A DNA stretch of 64,000 bases, from NCBI GenBank assembly GCA_017476665.1, contig JAFUZJ010000054.1:62001-126000 (forward strand), written 5' to 3'. Positions 41,613-51,300 of the stretch are shown here, piece by piece. Position numbers and translations under genes: made by a program. Origin of the DNA: Lachnospiraceae bacterium (GTDB lineage Bacteria > Bacillota > Clostridia > Lachnospirales > Lachnospiraceae). Position 1 is the stretch's first letter. The number at the start of each line of letters is the position of its first letter. Under the pieces are notes generated by a model. The model was given only the letters and a program-made list of their open reading frames with translations. It made no database searches and was not told the DNA's origin.

Positions 41613-41840
41613 TTAATAGAATAAATAATGCCGTCTAACTTCTTCGCCGCAACTGGGGCAACTGTAGTATTTTACACTCTGCTTACTGTCGACGGCTCTC
41701 AGTTCATATCGCACGTTACAATTAGGGCAGACACCGTCATTCCATTTGGAATTACCCGGTAAGTTAAATAAGCAGGTAATAGCAAATACAATACCTACAA
41801 TTCCGAGAAACACAATCAAATCACATACAAATTCTCTCAT
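41613..41840 (-). CDS. Small membrane protein with zinc ribbon
   Basis: 75 residues from the ATG at 41840 (GGAGG 7 nt upstream). One membrane helix (LIVFLGIVGIVFAITCLF) followed by CPNC ... CPSC, a zinc ribbon on the cytoplasmic or outer face. Unknown role; one of many small membrane proteins in the early region. Confidence 0.7.
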   Translation of the reverse strand: MREFVCDLIVFLGIVGIVFAITCLFNLPGNSKWNDGVCPNCNVRYELRAVDSKQSVKYYSCPSCGEEVRRHYLFY

Positions 41841-41844
41841 CTCT

Positions 41845-42318
41845 CTAAACCTCCGCAACTCCCAAATAATATTTCTTAAGTCTTTTTACTCCAATAGTTT
41901 CTATAGCTTCTTGTGCTTTATTAAAAGATTCAAAATATAAATTACATAATTTAGTATTGTAATAGAATGGAGTAATTATTTCGTTTCTTAAATAATCATA
42001 AGATATTGAATAATGAGCTCTTCCATCCCAAGGTGTATCATCAGGCTCTGCATATTTTCTAAGCTCCGCAATAACCTTAAGGCGCTCAATATAAAACCTT
42101 GCTTCTTCTTCAGTTTTGAAGCAGTTTCCGATCAATAAGCGCATTTTGTCCGTTTTATGGTTGGTCCAGGTGACGGCACTGCCAATCTCACCCATGGTAG
42201 ATATTGTATAATAGTCATCCCCCGCTTCAGGAAACTTCTTGCTTTCCTCCTTTTTTAAGCTCTCAATCTCAGTCTGTAACTCCTTAACTTTCTGCTCCAA
42301 CTCTTCGATTCTAGTCAT
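41845..42318 (-). CDS. Coiled-coil phage protein
   Basis: 157 residues. N-terminal coiled coil (RIEELEQKVKELQTEIESLKKEE), then a globular part with YYTISTMGEIGSAVTW and RFYIERLKVIAELRKYAEPDD-PWDGRAHYSI. This layout (coiled coil plus an alpha/beta domain with a GNCFKTEEEA stretch) recurs in Firmicute phages, sometimes next to DNA-modification or replication genes. Function unknown. Confidence 0.7.
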   Translation of the reverse strand: MTRIEELEQKVKELQTEIESLKKEESKKFPEAGDDYYTISTMGEIGSAVTWTNHKTDKMRLLIGNCFKTEEEARFYIERLKVIAELRKYAEPDDTPWDGRAHYSISYDYLRNEIITPFYYNTKLCNLYFESFNKAQEAIETIGVKRLKKYYLGVAEV

Positions 42319-42347
42319 CTTTCTCTTCTCCTTTTCTTCAAATATAA

Positions 42348-42596
42348 TTATTGAAACTCTTCAACTGCATGCTGTAACATATTATCAAGGAAACCAGGCT
42401 GTCCTTGTTCAAGCATGTGTCTTGTAACCCTAAACCGCACAAATTGTCTACCTTTCCTCAAGGTAACAAAAATATCAGCATAAATTCTATCCATATCCCT
42501 GGGAACAGTCTCAATTTCAAACTCCAGATCATACTTCTCCTTCAGCTGCAGTAAAGAAAATATAATAGCCTCGAACTGACTAAATGTTCTTTCCAT
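42348..42596 (-). CDS. Small early protein, unknown
   Basis: 82 residues from the ATG at 42596 (GGGAGA 6-7 nt upstream; ATG at 42602 is closer to it). MERTFSQFEAIIFSLLQLKEKYDLEFEIETVPRDMDRIYADIFVTLRKGRQFVRFRVTRHMLEQGQP: an alpha-beta fold. I do not recognise it. Confidence 0.6.
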   Translation of the reverse strand: MERTFSQFEAIIFSLLQLKEKYDLEFEIETVPRDMDRIYADIFVTLRKGRQFVRFRVTRHMLEQGQPGFLDNMLQHAVEEFQ

Positions 42597-42610
42597 AGCC
42601 ATTCTCCCTT

Positions 42611-42805
42611 CTACAAAAACAAATGGATGAACACTGTAAATACAAACAATGCCCATCCGACCATATAGTAGTAAAACATGGATTTAGTCATGTCTTCTTT
42701 TTCATCTCTTATAGTAGACATCACAGCCCCAAGAACTAACGTTATGTAGTGGTATCCAACCGTTATGCCCAGAAATATAATGATTTTAAACAGTGTATCG
42801 ATCAT
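42611..42805 (-). CDS. Small two-helix membrane protein
   Basis: 64 residues with hydrophobic segments at about 4-30 and 42-63 separated by a charged loop (STIRDEKEDMTKS). The stop of the upstream gene overlaps its start by 4 nt. Function unknown. Confidence 0.65.
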   Translation of the reverse strand: MIDTLFKIIIFLGITVGYHYITLVLGAVMSTIRDEKEDMTKSMFYYYMVGWALFVFTVFIHLFL

Positions 42806-43026
42806 CTTTTCCTACCCCTTTCCGCATAAATTCCAGTTTTCTTATCCGGATCGCCCAGATGCTCCAACTCCAGTGCCACATATCGCTCCTCGTTCTCAAG
42901 CTTATCTAACCGGACCGAGATTGCCCTGCTGACAAACTGGCTGAATTTCAGATTATGCGCCTTACAATACTTATCTACTCTGTCACTCAAAGCATAGTCA
43001 AGCACCAATGTTTTATGTTTAGTCAT
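42802..43026 (-). CDS. Small RHH-like early protein
   Basis: 74 residues: KTLVLDYALSDRVDKYCKAHNLKFSQFVSRAISVRLDKLE has the strand-helix-helix rhythm of ribbon-helix-helix proteins with a conserved-type S-F-SRAI second helix. The C-terminal tail is charged. Tentative. Confidence 0.6.
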   Translation of the reverse strand: MTKHKTLVLDYALSDRVDKYCKAHNLKFSQFVSRAISVRLDKLENEERYVALELEHLGDPDKKTGIYAERGRKR

Positions 43027-43040
43027 CGCTTGTTTCCTCC

Positions 43041-43742
43041 TTAAAAATACTTACTCTGGCCCTTTTTAGGTCTGATATAGCGTCTTTCATCAAATATCAC
43101 ACCGTCTCCATGTCTCCTGGATTTCCTGTTTGGTCTGCCATAGCGTCTTTCGTCAAATATCACACCGTCCCCATGCCTCCTGGACTTCCTGTTTGGTCTG
43201 CCAAATGCAAATTCTTCAGGCTCAGAGGTCGGAAAATCCTCTTGTCCAGCAAAGTCGTCAATCATAATTGAATTAACTTCCGTTCCCTTCACTGGTTCTA
43301 ATTTTATTCCCAAGATCTCATACACTTCAGCATATGTACGTGCATCCAGTCTGTATATAACAGGAATACCATAGTCCGCATTCGGCAAATTTATAAAGAA
43401 GTTAGTCTTCTTTTCAAGCTCCTTATACTCATAAATCTGATCAATCCACCAAAGAACATGATCTGCTCTGGACAGACACGCAGGACAGGTAATAGTAGAC
43501 GGCACGGGTTTAAGAGTTCCTTCTAAGGTTCCTACAATATCTGTCCTCGGATCTTCCAGACCTTTTTCAACATGCATAATATAAATGTTATGGCACTCTC
43601 GACGCCTACACCGATACACCATAGTTTTATGCACCATGTGTGGAGCCGTCGCCTCTGCTATTTCTACCACCTGCTTCCAGCGTGTATAAAACTCCTTGAT
43701 TATGTTGAGTGCCTTGTCTGACAAAATATGTCTTTCTTCCAT
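43041..43742 (-). CDS. Zinc-binding phage protein with perfect 21-residue tandem repeat
   Basis: 233 residues. CRRREC-HNIYIMH ... CPACLSRADH looks like a split zinc site. The middle is alpha/beta (YRLDARTYAEVYEILGIKLE). The C-terminus carries two identical copies of a 21-residue unit (GRPNRKSRRHGDGVIFDERRY), followed by a partial third (IRPKK), strongly basic and probably nucleic-acid binding. The DNA units are 63 bp each and differ only at silent sites. Function unknown. Confidence 0.7.
   Translation of the reverse strand: MEERHILSDKALNIIKEFYTRWKQVVEIAEATAPHMVHKTMVYRCRRRECHNIYIMHVEKGLEDPRTDIVGTLEGTLKPVPSTITCPACLSRADHVLWWIDQIYEYKELEKKTNFFINLPNADYGIPVIYRLDARTYAEVYEILGIKLEPVKGTEVNSIMIDDFAGQEDFPTSEPEEFAFGRPNRKSRRHGDGVIFDERRYGRPNRKSRRHGDGVIFDERRYIRPKKGQSKYF
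43078..43203. repeat. Two tandem 63-bp units
   Basis: 43078-43140 and 43141-43203 encode the same 21 residues with only silent differences, so the amino acid sequence has been kept after duplication. Confidence 0.9.
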
Positions 43743-43746
43743 AGCT

Positions 43747-43920
43747 CTACTCCTCCTTTGACCCGTTGCGTGCTGCTAACAATTCATTAGAGCAGTCTTT
43801 ACACACTTCATAACTCTTCTTTATAAAATCATTTTCGCCGTTTATTAACGCCAACTTATAAAAATCATCTCTCTTTCCTATTTGTTTGCCACAAATATCA
43901 CATACTTTAATCATAGCCAT
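43747..43920 (-). CDS. Small two-CxxC zinc-finger protein
   Basis: 57 residues from the ATG at 43920 (GGAG about 8 nt upstream). MAMIKVCDICGKQIGKRDDF ... YEVCKDCSNELLAARNG: two CxxC pairs form a treble-clef-like zinc site. The stop codon lies within the ribosome site of the next gene. Unknown role, perhaps regulation. Confidence 0.75.
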   Translation of the reverse strand: MAMIKVCDICGKQIGKRDDFYKLALINGENDFIKKSYEVCKDCSNELLAARNGSKEE

Positions 43921-43937
43921 AGCCGTTTCTCCTTTTC

Positions 43938-45167
43938 TTACTTGCTTTTATAAAAACGTTTCTCATTGAACTTCTTCTTGTTGCTCAATGCCTTACTGAT
44001 TGCCAGATCGATTCCGGACCGACTCTTTAAATGATAAAAATATAAATCCGTATATGGTGTATTCATTCGGTCAATCCGTCCCGAAGCCTGCACCATAACC
44101 TTGTAAGAATAATTCTGCGAGTAAAATATAATGGTATCTGTCTTGATGCAGTTCCATCCCTCGTTTCCGGCCGTATATTGCACCAGATAGACCCACTTTT
44201 CTCCGTCCGGTATTGGCTGATGCATGTGTCCGTTCCATTCTGCAATCTCAGTACCTTCTGGATAAGCAATGTTTTTCAGGATCTCGAGTTCATAGTCGAA
44301 GTTGTAAAATATAATTGCTCTGGGATGTTTCTCCATCAGTTCTAGCACTGCAACCTGCCTTGAGATATCCGTGTTGACTATCTTGCGTAATGCATAACAG
44401 AATTCCGGTGCGTTTTCTATTGGTTTATTTTCCCAGATGTTCCACCTGTTTCTGCATATGTCTTTGTATGCGGAAATATCATAGTTGACATACACATCTT
44501 CATGATGGGGTACCGTATGCCTGTTAAACTCCATGTCAATCAGAATACTCCTACGAAGCCTGATCAGTCTGCCCTCGTTCAAATATCTTTCAACCTTTGG
44601 AAAGTTCGTATATGGGCTGTAGACAAGGTGCTGCTCACGGAACTCTCGCTTATTCTTGAAGAAGCCGTTTGCAATAAAAACAGGCATATAATCTTCCCAC
44701 TTGTCTCCTGGTGTGGCAGATAACAATATCCAGTCGTTAGACCTAGTAATCTTTAGGAAAGCTTTTACCCATGCACCACTGCCGACTACTCTCTGCTCAT
44801 CAAATATAAAAAACGCATCTTTGACACCAGCATATTTCCGAATATTATTCCAAGAGTCCACAACCACTTTATTACAATACATACTCACATCCCGATTTGT
44901 GGACAAAAGAAAAGGAGCCATTTCTGACTCCCATTCTAATGTGTCCCTCTTTCTTGCCGTTGTGATTATGTATAGGTCTCTTGGCGGATCACCCATCGGA
45001 ATATAATTCTCTCCTTCAAGAGAAGAAAACTCTCCACCTTCCTGCAGATAGTAATATGCAAGAGCGGTTCTCGATTTACCAGATCCAACGCCACCACACA
45101 GTATGCAGCCATTTTTCATACGTTTGACCGCATCAAGCTGGTGTGTCTTAAGAGTTATCCCTGACAT
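43938..45167 (-). CDS. SNF2-like superfamily 2 helicase
   Basis: 409 residues, compact for the family. GGVGSGKS (about 25-32) is Walker A, FFIFDEQRVVG (about 125) a DEAH-type box with DEQR, LLSATPGD (about 152) motif III, YTAGNEGWNC motif V and QASGRIDRMN motif VI. Belongs to small phage SNF2/DEAD-type ATPases next to replication genes. Probably remodels or unwinds DNA during replication or recombination. GGAG precedes the ATG. Confidence 0.85.
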   Translation of the reverse strand: MSGITLKTHQLDAVKRMKNGCILCGGVGSGKSRTALAYYYLQEGGEFSSLEGENYIPMGDPPRDLYIITTARKRDTLEWESEMAPFLLSTNRDVSMYCNKVVVDSWNNIRKYAGVKDAFFIFDEQRVVGSGAWVKAFLKITRSNDWILLSATPGDKWEDYMPVFIANGFFKNKREFREQHLVYSPYTNFPKVERYLNEGRLIRLRRSILIDMEFNRHTVPHHEDVYVNYDISAYKDICRNRWNIWENKPIENAPEFCYALRKIVNTDISRQVAVLELMEKHPRAIIFYNFDYELEILKNIAYPEGTEIAEWNGHMHQPIPDGEKWVYLVQYTAGNEGWNCIKTDTIIFYSQNYSYKVMVQASGRIDRMNTPYTDLYFYHLKSRSGIDLAISKALSNKKKFNEKRFYKSK

Positions 45168-45173
45168 AGAATA

Positions 45174-45329
45174 TCACTCCTTCTTACCCGTTGTTGTATG
45201 AGACGAGTGCACGATCCAACCAGATAAAAGAATGCAGGTCCCGATGTATAGGACATCTTCGGATATGCCGGTGCAGTGCTTGGATACTGCAAGCGCAAGA
45301 AAGGCAATCAAAAACTTAATTGTTCCCAT
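45174..45329 (-). CDS. Small membrane peptide
   Basis: 51 residues: MGTIKFLIAFLALAVSKHCT, then GISEDVLYIGTCILLSGWIVHSSHTTTGKKE, with two short membrane segments. GGAGG 7 nt upstream of the ATG. It overlaps the upstream gene by 14 nt and ends 6 nt before the helicase start. Unknown. Confidence 0.65.
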   Translation of the reverse strand: MGTIKFLIAFLALAVSKHCTGISEDVLYIGTCILLSGWIVHSSHTTTGKKE

Positions 45330-45897
45330 CTTCATACCTCCGCACGTTTTCAGTGATTTCTTCTACAACCTTAGTAACTGGCGCTTTGAAGAAAATATCA
45401 ATCTTAGGGGTCTCCTCCAGTGCTCCGCAGTCCCGGAATACATTGTTAAAGTTACCTTTGTTGCCAAGAGCCTTCTTCATGAAACAGAGTGCAACCCCCT
45501 TCTCTTTGTCATATACCTCTCCAGGCTGGCACTTTACGATCGTCTTGGTTCCGTCCTTCCAAATCACGATTGTCGCAGGATCGTTAAATATAATTTTCTC
45601 GTAAGGCATACCGTTGGAACTGGGAATGCAGTCCTGCACACCGCCAAAAATCTTAGTCAATTTGCCTTTGACATCAATGACAATCGGACAATATGGGGAT
45701 AATTGTTTTCTGCTGATTTTGTAGAGATCAACCTCATACCCGATCCCATTATCCAAAAATATCTTGGCTGTACGGACAGGTGGTTGTGTCGCATGGCTGC
45801 GAAAAGCCACTGCTCTCCCAAATTCATCATAACCAAGACAGTTTAAACTGTATGACATTGCATCAACCGCATCCATAGGGAAATAATCCTTAGCCAT
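45316..45897 (-). CDS. Conserved phage protein (NDPATIVIWKDGTKTxVKC family)
   Basis: 193 residues. NDPATIVIWKDGTKTIVKCQPGEVYDKEKGVALCFMKKALGNKGNFNNVF (about 103-152) is a motif that recurs in many Clostridial phages and elements; its function is not known to me. A C-terminal low-complexity tail. Lies between helicase and SPFH genes, so possibly part of replication. Confidence 0.7.
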   Translation of the reverse strand: MAKDYFPMDAVDAMSYSLNCLGYDEFGRAVAFRSHATQPPVRTAKIFLDNGIGYEVDLYKISRKQLSPYCPIVIDVKGKLTKIFGGVQDCIPSSNGMPYEKIIFNDPATIVIWKDGTKTIVKCQPGEVYDKEKGVALCFMKKALGNKGNFNNVFRDCGALEETPKIDIFFKAPVTKVVEEITENVRRYEDGNN

Positions 45898-45899
45898 AT

Positions 45900-46205
45900 T
45901 TACTCCTCCTCTTCTTCAGCATGAAACGTGATCGCAGGCTCAATTAATCTGCTGTTTTCTACGTCACAATCGTCGATGATAAAATATCCGTCCTCGTCCT
46001 TGCACAAATACAGGCCTTTGAAAAGCACCCTGGGATGCTTATTTTCTTCAAAATTAAAAGATAATCCATGGTCAAGCATAGCAAAAACGGTCCCATCCGG
46101 CCACACATGCACGTTGTCGCCACCAAACTCCTTGATCTCAGTCTGATTAGTTCCGTCAAACCTTACTGCCTCAAAAGAATACTTCTTAGTCTTGAATACT
46201 GTCAT
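45900..46205 (-). CDS. Small acidic early protein
   Basis: 101 residues: FKTKKYSFEAVRFDGTNQTEIKEFGGDNVHVWPDGTVFAMLDHG, predicted beta-sandwich, with acidic C-terminus EEEEE. The YSFEAVRFDGTN-EI-EF opening is common in Firmicute phages without assigned role. Closely spaced with its neighbours (2 nt and 1 nt), so in the same operon. Confidence 0.65.
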   Translation of the reverse strand: MTVFKTKKYSFEAVRFDGTNQTEIKEFGGDNVHVWPDGTVFAMLDHGLSFNFEENKHPRVLFKGLYLCKDEDGYFIIDDCDVENSRLIEPAITFHAEEEEE

Positions 46206-46206
46206 A

Positions 46207-47163
46207 TCACTTCACCTCCAATAATGTCTGAGAACCCTCGCCGAGTAACGTATCCGGCAATTCCCCGTTCCATGTCTGATAATATAAATACTTGATCAGA
46301 TTGGGGTATTGATTAAGCTGCTCACCAACTGCCGAAAGGATTGCTGCATCTTTCTTACCTGCGTATTCTGCAGCATCAGCTCCAATTTGCTGTACTTCTG
46401 CGTCAGCCTTAGCCGCCAAAATTGCTGAGTCTGCATCCGCCTGTGCCTTAATAACCTGTCGTTCTGCTTCTGCTTTAGCCTGCAAATTAGCCGTCTCCTG
46501 CTCAGTCTGTGTCTTCAGTTTATTCTGTTCAGCAACCTGTTTAGCCTCAACAGCATTGGTAAAAGCATCTGTAAAATCAATATCTTCCAACGATGTGGTG
46601 ACAACCTCAATATCATACTTTGCCAAGTCATCGACTAATACTGCCTCTATTTCTCTTGCCAGGTTTCCTCTGGACTCGATCAGCTTTTCCGCACTGTATT
46701 TAGCAAATATCCCTTTTACTGCTTCCTGGATCTTCGGAACCATAACCGTATCGTAGTAGTTAACACCAATTGTGCTGTAAATGACCTGGGCATTCTGTTT
46801 GTTAATCTGGTAGTTCACAGTGTATTTAATGTTTACTTCCTGAATATCACTGGAGAAGCAACTCATCTCGATGGAAGCGATCTGCGTACGATTGTCCATT
46901 TTGGTAACGCTCTTCCATGGAGCCAAGAAATGAACACCTGCATCAAGCGTATAGTTCTCAACTTTACCAAACACCGTAACGATTCCGGTTTGTCCGGTCG
47001 GCACAGTCTTGATGCAACCCGCAATAATACTCACAACTCCAATCAGACACAACAGGCACGCCGGACGTATTTTCCATGTCTCCCCGTCCTTGTCAAACGC
47101 CGGCGATGCACCAAAGATAAACAACACAAAGAACAAAATAACTCCTAAAATTAATCCAACCAT
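46207..47163 (-). CDS. SPFH/Band 7 (prohibitin-like) membrane protein
   Basis: 318 residues. Two membrane segments (about 2-20 and 34-52), then the SPFH domain: VPTGQTGIVTVFGKVENYTLDAGVHFLAPWKSVTKMDNRTQIASIEM ... IKYTVNYQINKQNAQVIYSTIGVNYYDTVMVPKIQEAVKGIFAKYSAEKLI, followed by a long coiled coil rich in Ala, Gln, Glu (about 215-285). The family makes large membrane ring assemblies and, as HflKC or prohibitin, holds FtsH. In a phage it could alter host proteolysis or organise membrane sites. Confidence 0.9.
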   Translation of the reverse strand: MVGLILGVILFFVLFIFGASPAFDKDGETWKIRPACLLCLIGVVSIIAGCIKTVPTGQTGIVTVFGKVENYTLDAGVHFLAPWKSVTKMDNRTQIASIEMSCFSSDIQEVNIKYTVNYQINKQNAQVIYSTIGVNYYDTVMVPKIQEAVKGIFAKYSAEKLIESRGNLAREIEAVLVDDLAKYDIEVVTTSLEDIDFTDAFTNAVEAKQVAEQNKLKTQTEQETANLQAKAEAERQVIKAQADADSAILAAKADAEVQQIGADAAEYAGKKDAAILSAVGEQLNQYPNLIKYLYYQTWNGELPDTLLGEGSQTLLEVK

Positions 47164-47177
47164 TTCTAAATTCCTCC

Positions 47178-47441
47178 TTATTTTTTAAGTTTTAAAAGTT
47201 TCTCGATGCTGACACCAAAATATTCTGCCAAATATAAAGTGTCATAGGTTGATGGAACATGTGTACCGTTTTCCCAGTACCAAATCAGTGACGGACACAT
47301 CCCGGTCTCATCTGCCATATCTTCAATAGTAAGATGGTTCTTTTCTCTGAGCCGTGTAATATTCCGCCCGATTACGTTGGCATTACGCCATTTTTCAATT
47401 CGTTCTGCACGAAATTTCCGTGTTTTTCTGTGCTTACCCAT
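47178..47441 (-). CDS. XRE-family HTH regulator
   Basis: 87 residues with a basic extension (KHRKTRKFRAERIEKWR) and a Cro/CI-type HTH: IGRNITRLREKNHLTIEDMADETGMCPSLIWYWENGTHVPSTYDTLYLAEYFGVSIEKLL. Likely DNA-binding control of early genes. No Cro/CI switch partner is evident in the window. Confidence 0.85.
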   Translation of the reverse strand: MGKHRKTRKFRAERIEKWRNANVIGRNITRLREKNHLTIEDMADETGMCPSLIWYWENGTHVPSTYDTLYLAEYFGVSIEKLLKLKK

Positions 47442-47462
47442 AGCCTATTTCTCCTTAAAATA

Positions 47463-47508
47463 TAAAGAGAGCCCCAACCGTTACCAGTCAAGGCTCCCTG
47501 CGCCAATC
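47463..47508 (-). terminator. Terminator after the ssDNA-binding gene
   Basis: Minus-strand GGGAGCC and GGGGCTCTC arms around an AT-poor loop, followed by TTTATATTTT, ahead of the XRE gene's ribosome site. AAATATAA motif is present. Confidence 0.7.
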
Positions 47509-48000
47509 TTACTCTTCGGGATACATATACTCTGCGTACTTCTGTTCCCACTTGTCTTCCTCGATCACAACATACATCTCCTGCAGATATGCCTTGATGC
47601 CAGCCTTTCCGTTAACCTCCCACAGGTAGGGACGGATACGAATATCAGCCTGCTTGATGTCTGCGCCGTCCAAAGCATCAATAGTCTCTGCATTAAGCAG
47701 TGTTCTGTTTCTCCTTGTGATCATCCACACAGTGGGCGGGAAACCTTTGTCAAACTCGACCGCTACCTGAATATAATTCAGCGGTTCGTCATACTCATCA
47801 CCGGACGAATATGTCTTAACATTCCAACCGTCTGCCTTGAGTCGCTCTGCTTCGTCAGGATCAATCATAATGCAGAAGTTTCTCTGTCCCTCGCGATTGA
47901 TGATCTGATTGTTCTTAGGGTTCTTCCGTTCCTTTCCTGCAAAGTTCGTAAATACCAACTTCGCATTTTCGATCTCCAGTAAGTTTTGATTCTTAGCCAT
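47509..48000 (-). CDS. Putative phage ssDNA-binding protein
   Basis: 163 residues from the ATG at 48000 (GGAGG about 8 nt upstream). LEIENAKLVFTNFAGKERKNPKNNQIINREGQRNFCIMIDPDEAERLKADGWNVKTY ... YIQVAVEFDKGFPPTVWMITRRNRTLLNAETIDALDGADIKQADIRIRPYLWEVNGKAGIKAYLQEMYVVI follows the strand order of OB-fold phage SSB-like proteins and ends in an acidic tail (YPEE). Next to the polymerase gene. Function by family resemblance. Confidence 0.65.
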   Translation of the reverse strand: MAKNQNLLEIENAKLVFTNFAGKERKNPKNNQIINREGQRNFCIMIDPDEAERLKADGWNVKTYSSGDEYDEPLNYIQVAVEFDKGFPPTVWMITRRNRTLLNAETIDALDGADIKQADIRIRPYLWEVNGKAGIKAYLQEMYVVIEEDKWEQKYAEYMYPEE

Positions 48001-48022
48001 TTTAAGCTCCTCCTTTTTTTTT

Positions 48023-48298
48023 TTATCTTTCTTCCTCAATATTGCTAAGTTCCAATGGATTATTAGGCAAAAGTAAAGAGTGACTCATCACCAGATCACC
48101 GATGCCAGCCACTCTCTTTTCACCATTTTTATCTTGGCACATGTAAATATAAGGATAGACTTTCGTTACTTTGTATTTCCGAACACGCTTCACAATACTG
48201 CCGGCAACTATATGACCGGTGTTTCCATCTCGCTGTTCGAGTCTTACAATCAGTTTTATTTCGTCGCCTTCGGAAATATAATCTTTCAAATTAACCAT
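48023..48298 (-). CDS. Small early protein, unknown
   Basis: 91 residues: DEIKLIVRLEQRDGNTGHIVAGSIVKRVRKYKVTKVYPYIYMCQDKNGEKRVAGIGDLVMSHSL. Beta-rich, basic, perhaps SH3-like. Between the polymerase fusion and the ssDNA-binding gene. Not recognised. Confidence 0.65.
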   Translation of the reverse strand: MVNLKDYISEGDEIKLIVRLEQRDGNTGHIVAGSIVKRVRKYKVTKVYPYIYMCQDKNGEKRVAGIGDLVMSHSLLLPNNPLELSNIEEER

Positions 48299-48319
48299 AG
48301 CGCTACTCCTTATTAAGTT

Positions 48320-51300
48320 TTAATTAAACGGAATCTCTTCCTCGTCTGTATCCGGTATGTTCATGAAGTTAAAGAACCCATTACTCACCGGCTCCGTGGA
48401 CACAAACCATTCGAAGTCGCCATACTGAGCAATGGTGTCATGTGCCTCATCAACCAAGGAAATATAATACGACTCATCAATGTCTTTCTCCTTACCAAGC
48501 TGCTTAACCATCTCGGCCTCAAGCCATCTATACCCCTTAGTTCCACCGGCTGCATTGTAATTTCCGTTCTGCTCACGACATAACAATCCGCCACCGCAAC
48601 CGGGTTTGATCGGGCAGAAGCTTCCGACTCTCCCGATGAAGACATACTTATGACCTTCAGCAATCTTCTCGGATAATTCAAGTCCTTTAGGTTCGAACGT
48701 CGTATCAGATACTTCCCCTTTACGATACTTTGTCTCAAGTTTGTCCAACTCTTTCTCATATGCCGATACATCCGGCAGATCCTCATTCATGTCCAAATAT
48801 AAAGACGAACTTACAGACTTGGTCTCACACTTGTCCTCAAAGAGAATATTTTCTTTGCTGAACAGATACTTGAACACATACGGAACCTGGAACTGTGCAC
48901 CTGTCGCTGTCCAAGGGTGGTTGTGCTTCTTGAAATGTTTCTTATTATCAGCGGGCACATACCCATACAATTCCTGGCAATGTTCCGGTGTTGCATACTG
49001 GGCAACGTAAACTGCGTCATTTACAAGGCACATCTTCTCGTAGGTTGACTCATGCTCGAAAGAATATCCATACAGCTTGCCATACTCTTCTACAAACTGC
49101 AGAATTTCCGGTGTCGCATTAGGTATCTTAATTGAGTCTGTTTTAATATGTGCTACCTGGAAGCCTCTCTTCTGCACCTCATGCTTCAGATTGATCATGA
49201 ACAGTGCGCCCCTCTTAGCAACAATGTTGTCAATGTTACGAGGATCTTTGAACGGGTTCTCAAATTTTGCACTGGTTAAACCATACACAGAATTTATTGC
49301 AATTTTTAGTGCATAAGCCAGTGCATCAGCATATTCCTCGGTCAGATATTCTGTCAGCTCAGATATAATACTCCGAGCCTTATCCTCACCATACAAGTTT
49401 ATAAGCAATACCATCAAATTACCTTTTGCTGCCTCAAACTCGCCGTGCTTAATTTTCACACGGATCAGCTTGATTGCCGAGAAGTTCGTGGTGTACTCTC
49501 CAAACAGTTGCTCTGCCTCAATACTGCTCGGGTGCATAGATGCAATATCATCCACCGGTACAAGTACATGGATTCCCTTTTCAGCGTATACATAACCGCC
49601 TTCTCCAACTTCTTCTCCGCGATATGTAGAAACGCCGTTCTCGTACTTATACCCGGGAAATATCGGTCTCATCTTCTCGTCGAAGACGGTATGATCTCCT
49701 TCCTTGTACTCGCGGAACTTCTTTGTCTCGAAGTCGTATGAGTAAACAGCCTCACCTTTAGGCATCTCACCCATATTACGATAGTTAAACTGGCTCTGCG
49801 GATTCCGATCATTACCAAATATAATTCTGGTTGTAAGCTGGTTCGTCGTATCGTTTACGGTCTTATCAGCGAGGATAGCCAATATCTTTCTCGCAACAAA
49901 GTCACCCTGCAGATGATTAAACACTGTTTCTGTAGCGATTACGTCGTTGTCACAGTATTCTGCAACCTTAGTCCACAATTCTTCAGGTACAGGTTGATCC
50001 CAAGGCAGTCCAAGCTCCTGATGATGTATGCCGAGTTCGATCTCCCATTTCTTCAGAGACTGCTTCTTTGCTGCAAAGTCATACACGTCTGTATAAGACA
50101 CATTGTATGCTTCACCGAAGAAACCTTGGCCCTTATTGATGATCTTCTGTGACAGGTTATAGAGCATCTCGTTATCGTACCCCATCATTCTTGCATACAG
50201 AACATGATTGTCGTATCGCCTACAGTTGAAGCCGACCAACCTAAACTGCATAAGCTGTTCAATCTCCACGGGTTTGGGATTGATCATTCTTACTACGGGC
50301 TTTCCTGCCCCTTGGATCTTATAGTTCACAAGAAATAAATTAGGAAACACTTCTACGTCATAAAAGACAATCGGTGCTTCCTTACTTTCTCCCGGATCTG
50401 AAATTTCTTCTGACTTGAACTTCATCTTGTTTACAAGCTTAATACAGTAATCTGATTGGTGCGAACTACCTGCTGCAAACGCCAACACACCGTTTCGCAT
50501 ATCTGATACATCGTAGTGCAGTCCGTCAGCATAGGCATCTTCCAAAATCTTAAATATAAAGTCAATAGACGGCTTCGTTGACGGATGATACTCTTTGTTA
50601 AGGTTCTTCATGATCATGTATCGAAGCTGCTTCTCAGACTTTATTGCTTCAAAATTTACCATCTTATCTCCTTTCTTTAATGGTAATCCAGAACTGATCG
50701 TAGCAATCGGAATATCATTGCATAGAGTCAACATCCGTCGTAACGCAGACTTCCCGGTAAACACTTTGATCTCTATATGCTCGTCATAAACACGACTAAG
50801 CGCGGTTACATCTCCGTTGTAAATATAATGCAGATGTATTCCTTTTCCACTCTTGCTCAGTTCCGCGTATGTCGGTGGAAACTTACTTGCTGCTTCTATA
50901 TTCTTCTCGAGAGACTTTTCGCCGTTCTCGTCCGGAATATCAAAGTCAATCACAATGTGGATTCCCGGCATCAACATATAGTGCAACCTTGATGTAACCA
51001 GATCCTTTAGTTTGGTCTTGACTTTCTCCCACTTCTTCTCCGGTGATCCTTCTTCTGTAGCATACTGAGCAACACAATCCTGGCATACCGTATCCAGCAA
51101 GGACTCCTGCTTCTTAAATATCAACCAACTTGTCTTCTCTGTCTTAGGTGTCTCCGGCTTCTCTGCTTGCTCAAACTTGTCCGTCTTAAAGCCTCTGTAG
51201 TAGTTTCTGACCCTTGTTCCGTCTTCCAATTGCTCCCGATCTATGTATTCTCGGAAGTAGTTCTTCAATTCTTCCTTGAATTTCATCTTCGAGAGCGGAA

